Assembly (NCBI GenBank): GCA_017506865.1
Contig: JAFCMP010000001.1
Coordinates: forward strand, 1-64,000
DNA: 64,000 nt
Direction: 5' to 3'
Source: Tribonema minus
Lineage: Eukaryota > Sar > Xanthophyceae > Tribonematales > Tribonemataceae
The position numbers were made by a program, and so were the translations under genes. The notes beneath the pieces were generated by a model. It was given only the letters and a program-made list of their open reading frames with translations. It ran no database searches and was not told the DNA's origin. Positions 60,394-64,000 of the stretch are shown one piece after another (the stretch's first letter is position 1; each line of letters begins with the position of its first letter).

Positions 60394-61089
60394 ATGGAAG
60401 AGCTCCGGCGCCTGTTCGCTCCGACCGGCTGCCGGGATGCCCCTCCCGACCGGTTCAGGGCTGCGGCGGCGGCGGCGGTGGCGGCGGGCGCCGTGCTGGC
60501 GCTGACCCCCTTGAGGTACGCGCTGCCGGCGGCGATCGGGCTGGCGCTGGGGTACGGCCTCAGCGCCGCCGCTCCGCCCCCGGCGCCTCGGGCGCTGTCG
60601 CAGCGGTCGCCGCCCCTCGCGGGGGTGGGGCCGAAGGAATCCAAACGCGGGCCCCCGGCGAGGGCGGCCGGAGTGGCGTTCCCGCCGAAGAGCCCGCCGC
60701 TCGCGTCACGGCCGACGCGCGCGATCGCGATCGCGTCCGCGTCACCGCAGGCGCGCGAACCCGACGGCGCGGACGCGTTCGCGCCCCCCCCCCCGTACGG
60801 GGGGGCCGCCCCCGCGCCCTCCCCGGCGGCCGCGGCCGTCGACCTGCCGCCCCTGCACGGCCTGAGCTCCGCCGTGTTCGACGCGACGCTGGCGTCGTCG
60901 TCGTCGCGGGGGGCGGGGAGGAGGCGTCCGGCGGTGGTGGCCGCGCTCGACGCCGCCGGCGCCGCAGGCGGCGGGACGCCGTCCGACTACGCCCTCGCCC
61001 GCAACGCGCAGTCGACGTCCCTCTGGGGCGACCCTAAGCCCAGGGAGGCGCCCGGGCTGGAGACCCTCAGGGCCATGGCGACGGCGTAG
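60394..61089 (+). CDS. Membrane-anchored hypothetical protein
   Basis: About 231 residues. Short cytoplasmic start, one or two hydrophobic segments (residues 24-58, AAAAAVAAGAVLALTPLRYALPAAIGLALGYGL), then a long Pro/Ala/Ser tail ending GLETLRAMATA. Not recognised. Ends TAG. Confidence 0.5.
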   Translation: MEELRRLFAPTGCRDAPPDRFRAAAAAAVAAGAVLALTPLRYALPAAIGLALGYGLSAAAPPPAPRALSQRSPPLAGVGPKESKRGPPARAAGVAFPPKSPPLASRPTRAIAIASASPQAREPDGADAFAPPPPYGGAAPAPSPAAAAVDLPPLHGLSSAVFDATLASSSSRGAGRRRPAVVAALDAAGAAGGGTPSDYALARNAQSTSLWGDPKPREAPGLETLRAMATA

Positions 61090-61123
61090 CGCGACCGGCG
61101 CCGGCCACCGCCTCCCCGGCGCC

Positions 61124-61133
61124 GAAAATATGT
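61124..61133 (+). promoter_or_regulatory. AT-rich promoter element GAAAATATGT
   Basis: Identical to the element at 13679-13688; precedes the gene at 61195 by about 60 nt. Confidence 0.5.
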
Positions 61134-61194
61134 GTGCCGCCCGCGGACTACGACGACGCCCTCGCTCGAGCGCCCGCCTCCCGCAGCCTCTGCC

Positions 61195-61574
61195 ATGGCG
61201 TACAGGGGGATCATCGACTACTTCAGGGGACGGGGGGCAACGCCTACGGGGCGCCGCCGTCGGACCCCCACAGGACGCAGCAGTTCGCCCCCGCGGAGGC
61301 CCCCAAGGTGCCCCTGGGCGCCGTCGCGGACGAGGCCATCGCCATGCACATCTTCAGGCAGCCCGAGGCCGCCGCGCGACTGGGAGGGAGAGGCATCCCG
61401 CAGGGGTCCTCGCACAAGGGGTACGCGGACGCGGGGGTCATCTCCCGCGAGGGCGCCGTCGCTCGCCAGGGCTCCGTCGCCAGCCAGAGGGGCTCCGTCT
61501 GGATGGAGCCGAGGTGCCTGCTGACCCTGCAGCCCGCGACGACGGGCCTCACGACGGAGTACCGCTTCAAGTGA
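61195..61574 (+). CDS. Small hypothetical protein
   Basis: From ATG 61195 (MAYRGIIDYFRGRG) the frame must gain one base in the G6 run near 61231-61236 to continue as GNAYGAPPSDPHRTQQF…, a conserved-looking segment that ends LTTEYRFK-TGA at 61574. Gly/Arg-rich start and beta-rich end. Not recognised. Confidence 0.45.
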
Positions 61575-61607
61575 AACGGATCGAGCTCTACGCGAGCGCC
61601 ACGTCGA

Positions 61608-62945
61608 TCACACTCCCCTCGTCCTGCTCCCCCGTCTCTCGATCGCCGCCCCCGCCCCCTCGTCGCTGTCCCTCCCTCCCTTCGTCGCCTCCCCCCGCCC
61701 GCCGGGAGGCGCGCGGGCGGTCGCGGCTTTCTTCTTCCCCGGGGCCGCGAGGACCGCCGGGGCCTCCTGCGCCGCTTCGCGTGCCGAATCGGCGGCGGGC
61801 GCCGGTCGGGTGGCCGGGCGCGGGGCCGCAGCGTGAGCCGGGGCCGCCGCCGGGGCCGCCGCGGCGGACGCGGCGGGCGTCGACGGCCTCCACGGCCTCC
61901 TGTGCTCCTCCCTCAGGTCCTCGGCGTGGATGCAGGTGTAGTGCAGGCTGTTGGCCAGCGCGGCGTGCCCCAGGACCTTGGACACCCACAGGTTGAGGGA
62001 CCAGCAGTGCGGCAGCGCGAGGTGGTAGCCGCAGACCGCGTAGGCCTCCCTGAGGTCGTGGAACTTGCGGCCGTCCCCGAGCCACCGCCTCGCGGCGGCG
62101 TTGCAGGAGCCCGACCACTTGAGGTTGACCTCCGCGTTCGTCAGGTCGGCCGCCGGCTTGGACGCCCGCAGCCTCGCGACCCCCGCCCTCAGGTCCTTCA
62201 GCGGGCACAGCAGGGGGATGTCGTAGCGCTCCCCCCCGGGGGCGGCGGCGGCGGTCCCGGGCTCCCCGCCCGTCCCGCGCCGCTTCACCTGTCCCCCGAA
62301 CGAGCAGGCGTGAGGCCCCAGCGACCTCGGGGCCGGAGCGAAGTCGCCGGTGCGGAACACCTCCACCATGCGGCGCCCGCTGCAGAGGGCGATCGCGCAG
62401 GCGAGGTCGAACGGACCCGCGGAGGGGTCCGCCAGGGCCCCCCTGGCCCTCTCGATGAGGTCCCCCGCCCGGATGACCCAGGACTTGGCGGACTTGTCCG
62501 CGAGGGCGCGGGAGGCCCTGAGCCTGGCGTCGTCCCTGTCCTTGGACGGCAGGCGGAGGCCGTCGATGAACTCGGGCAGCAGCGGCAGGGACGCGAGGGT
62601 CCCGTCGAGGCCCGCGTCGCCGGTGTAGGCGCGCGTCCTCATCGCCCTGCGCTCTGCGTTCTGCTCCGCCAGCGTCATGGCTCCGAATCTCCGGAAGAGA
62701 TCCAGCGCGGGGTCGCCGCTCTCGCGCTCCGCCTCGACCGCCGCGAGGGCCTTCGCGTACGCCGCCTCGAACTCCGGGTGGCGCCTCTCGAGGCTCAGCC
62801 AGATGCGCTTGACGGCGGAGGTGTAGGTGGCGAGGGACCTGGGCCATCGCTGTCGGATGTAGGCGACGACGCCCTCGGCGTCCCCCGTGTCGGCGAGGTA
62901 CGCCGCCAGCACCGCGGGGGTGGTGCCTCCCGACCCCGACGCCAT
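61608..62945 (-). CDS. Telomere-resolvase-like tyrosine recombinase
   Basis: 445 residues. Complete catalytic set in order: Arg191 (ALCSGRRMVEVFRTGDF), Lys221 (FGGQVKRR), His296-x-x-Arg299 (FHDLREAYAVCGY), His327 (VLGHAALANS), Tyr336 (LHYTCIHAE). The GRR-x-x-E…TG-x-F, F-x-GQ-x-K-x-R, then YDIPLL and LR spacing, and the D-L-R-x-x-Y block, follow protelomerases (telomere resolvases). These cut palindromes and leave closed hairpin ends. Related enzymes occur in phages and have been noted in some algal viruses. The N-terminal helical region (residues 10-160) would bind DNA. The C-terminal Ala/Pro tail is low complexity, and its last codons are open in two frames. Role inferred: genome-end resolution or integration. 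Confidence 0.75.
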   Translation of the reverse strand: MASGSGGTTPAVLAAYLADTGDAEGVVAYIRQRWPRSLATYTSAVKRIWLSLERRHPEFEAAYAKALAAVEAERESGDPALDLFRRFGAMTLAEQNAERRAMRTRAYTGDAGLDGTLASLPLLPEFIDGLRLPSKDRDDARLRASRALADKSAKSWVIRAGDLIERARGALADPSAGPFDLACAIALCSGRRMVEVFRTGDFAPAPRSLGPHACSFGGQVKRRGTGGEPGTAAAAPGGERYDIPLLCPLKDLRAGVARLRASKPAADLTNAEVNLKWSGSCNAAARRWLGDGRKFHDLREAYAVCGYHLALPHCWSLNLWVSKVLGHAALANSLHYTCIHAEDLREEHRRPWRPSTPAASAAAAPAAAPAHAAAPRPATRPAPAADSAREAAQEAPAVLAAPGKKKAATARAPPGGRGEATKGGRDSDEGAGAAIERRGSRTRGV

Positions 62946-63196
62946 GAGGGTCGAGCTCGTCGTCGGTCGCCCCCCGGCTCACAGAATAAGTGGCTGGCGT
63001 GCGGGCGGCGGGGCGGGGCGGATCGCGCAGGGCAAGGAAGGCGCCGTGCGAGGAGGAGGGATGATCAATTTCTGAGTGAGAACCGCCGTCGACGCCGCGC
63101 CCTCACGCATCTATCTCCGCGTCCTGCTGCCCTCCCCCTGCCCCCCCTGCGCTCGCGCATCTCTCTGCGCGTGCGTCTCCGCGCGCCCCTCGAGAC

Positions 63197-64000
63197 CTAG
63201 CGCAGCTCCTCGACGTCCAGGGAGGTCCACGCCAGTCCGCTGCTCATCAGGCAGACGACGTTCAGGGTGTAGATCTCGGGGAGTCCCGCGATGTCGGAGG
63301 TGAGGGGGGGGACGTCCTCCCCCTTGAGCGACACGTCGTAGGTGACCCCGGGGCTGGCGAACCCGCTGGTGACGACGGCGCCCCCCGACACGGCCGTCGC
63401 GGACACATCGTACTCCGCGGAGGCGCCGGAGGGGGGGGGCACCCACGCCGCCCCCTCCAGCTCCCCCCCCCGCACCAGCTCGTAGTACGCCGCCGACGTG
63501 CAGGTCAGGTGCAGCGCGGACAGCCTGCAGGTGGCCCTGGCCCCGGAGGCCGAGAGCCTCGCGCTGAGGGCGGGGCAGGAGGTCATGGAGATGGACACGT
63601 CGCGGGCGGCGGCGCGCCCCCCCAGGGACCTCCGCACGCCCGTGGGGGGCCCCCCCGAGCTCGACACCGACGCGGAGGCGGCGTCCGCCTCCGCGGCCCC
63701 CCCTCCCCCCCCCTCGAGGCACTCCAGCTCGAACCGCACGGGCAGGGAGGCCGTGCGGGCGGCGGACCCGTCGAACCTGTGGACGTAGGTCACGGAGCCC
63801 CTCGCGAGGACCCCCATCTTGACGGAGGCCGCCCCCCCCGCGACCTGCTCCTGGACGATCAGGAAGGCGTTGACGGCGGAGGCGTCGAAGGTCAGCCCCG
63901 ACAGCCCCCCCCCGTCGAGCCTGTCGAGGTTCCACGAGGACTGGGGGACGCGGACGTCGGTCCCCCTCCCCCCGTCCGCGGAGGACCTCTCGACGACGTA
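63197..64000 (-). CDS. Beta-rich structural-type protein, truncated by window edge
   Basis: The frame is open from the window edge (YVVERSSADGG…, SSWNLDRLDGGGLSGLTFDASAVNAFLIVQEQVAGG) to TAG at 63197. About 267 residues are visible: strand-rich, Gly/Ser/Thr/Val-rich, few charges (ARGSVTYVHRF, VRFELECLEG, RDVSISMTSCPALSARLSASG, ALHLTCTSAAYYEL, GLPEIYTLNVVCLMSSGLAW). Looks like a capsid or fibre-type protein but no family was recognised. Confidence 0.5.
   Translation of the reverse strand, partial: YVVERSSADGGRGTDVRVPQSSWNLDRLDGGGLSGLTFDASAVNAFLIVQEQVAGGAASVKMGVLARGSVTYVHRFDGSAARTASLPVRFELECLEGGGGGAAEADAASASVSSSGGPPTGVRRSLGGRAAARDVSISMTSCPALSARLSASGARATCRLSALHLTCTSAAYYELVRGGELEGAAWVPPPSGASAEYDVSATAVSGGAVVTSGFASPGVTYDVSLKGEDVPPLTSDIAGLPEIYTLNVVCLMSSGLAWTSLDVEELR

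Noticed and set aside
61588..61607. Alternative end of the recombinase gene in another frame (…VIDVALA-TAG)
   Set aside because: The catalytic frame ends at 61608; the other frame would need a shift in the low-complexity tail with nothing conserved to support it.
1..64000. Mirusvirus (herpes-like) origin
   Set aside because: Histone and introns would fit, but no HK97 capsid, portal or terminase was seen; the A32 ATPase, A18-like helicase and DUF5767-like genes fit nucleocytoplasmic viruses better.
1..64000. tRNA or rRNA genes
   Set aside because: No cloverleaf or rRNA core sequence was recognised by eye; a tRNAscan run would be decisive.

Overview
The window is very GC-rich and compact. It reads as a large eukaryotic DNA virus of the nucleocytoplasmic group (Nucleocytoviricota) infecting a protist or alga, either as a free genome with a nuclear phase or as an endogenous copy in a GC-rich protist chromosome. 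Viral signals are an A32-type packaging ATPase, an A18/XPB-like SF2 helicase, PCNA, the small subunit of class I ribonucleotide reductase, a primase-type zinc domain, and several small giant-virus families (DUF5767-, DUF5760- and DUF5832-like). Eukaryotic signals are GT-AG introns in viral genes, a histone H4 gene, interstitial TTAGGG-type telomere repeats and a Fanzor transposon. No HK97 or jelly-roll major capsid protein was recognised, so the exact lineage is open. EsV-1-7-type and WRKY19-type cysteine repeats point weakly to a stramenopile or other algal host.

Layout. 0-3.3 kb: a 2.7 kb Fanzor transposon with inverted repeats of about 100 bp, inserted in another ORF. 3.3-11.7 kb: accessory genes (zinc-finger-array protein, PLP-enzyme-like gene, small duplicated ORFs), a lower-GC membrane-protein island and a telomere-like tract. 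11.8-17.7 kb: viral core block (zinc-finger protein, DUF5767-like, primase zinc domain, DUF5760-like). 18.3-25.6 kb: arrays of a 130 bp palindrome-ended repeat interleaved with a cytosine methyltransferase, the packaging ATPase (broken by telomere repeats) and an 11-repeat zinc-array nuclease. 25.6-28.4 kb: spliced ribonucleotide reductase and an F-box-like gene. 28.6-40 kb: a two-gene membrane cassette present three times, copy 2 clearly decayed. 40.4-42.3 kb: EsV-1-7-array nuclease. 42.4-64 kb: dense viral block with a PKG-like kinase, H4, PCNA, a CoiA-like nuclease, the helicase, a telomere-resolvase-like recombinase and several membrane or virion-like proteins, with two more repeat arrays.

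Two features need care. Many conserved genes change frame, often at runs of six to eight C or G, and three otherwise intact genes carry one in-frame TAG. These may be assembly errors, decay or real recoding; each is flagged where it occurs. The most interesting threads are (i) three different Cys-rich repeat arrays, each followed by a different nuclease-like domain, (ii) a telomere-resolvase-like enzyme in a genome full of palindrome-ended, telomere-edged repeats, and (iii) telomere repeats inserted inside a core packaging gene.
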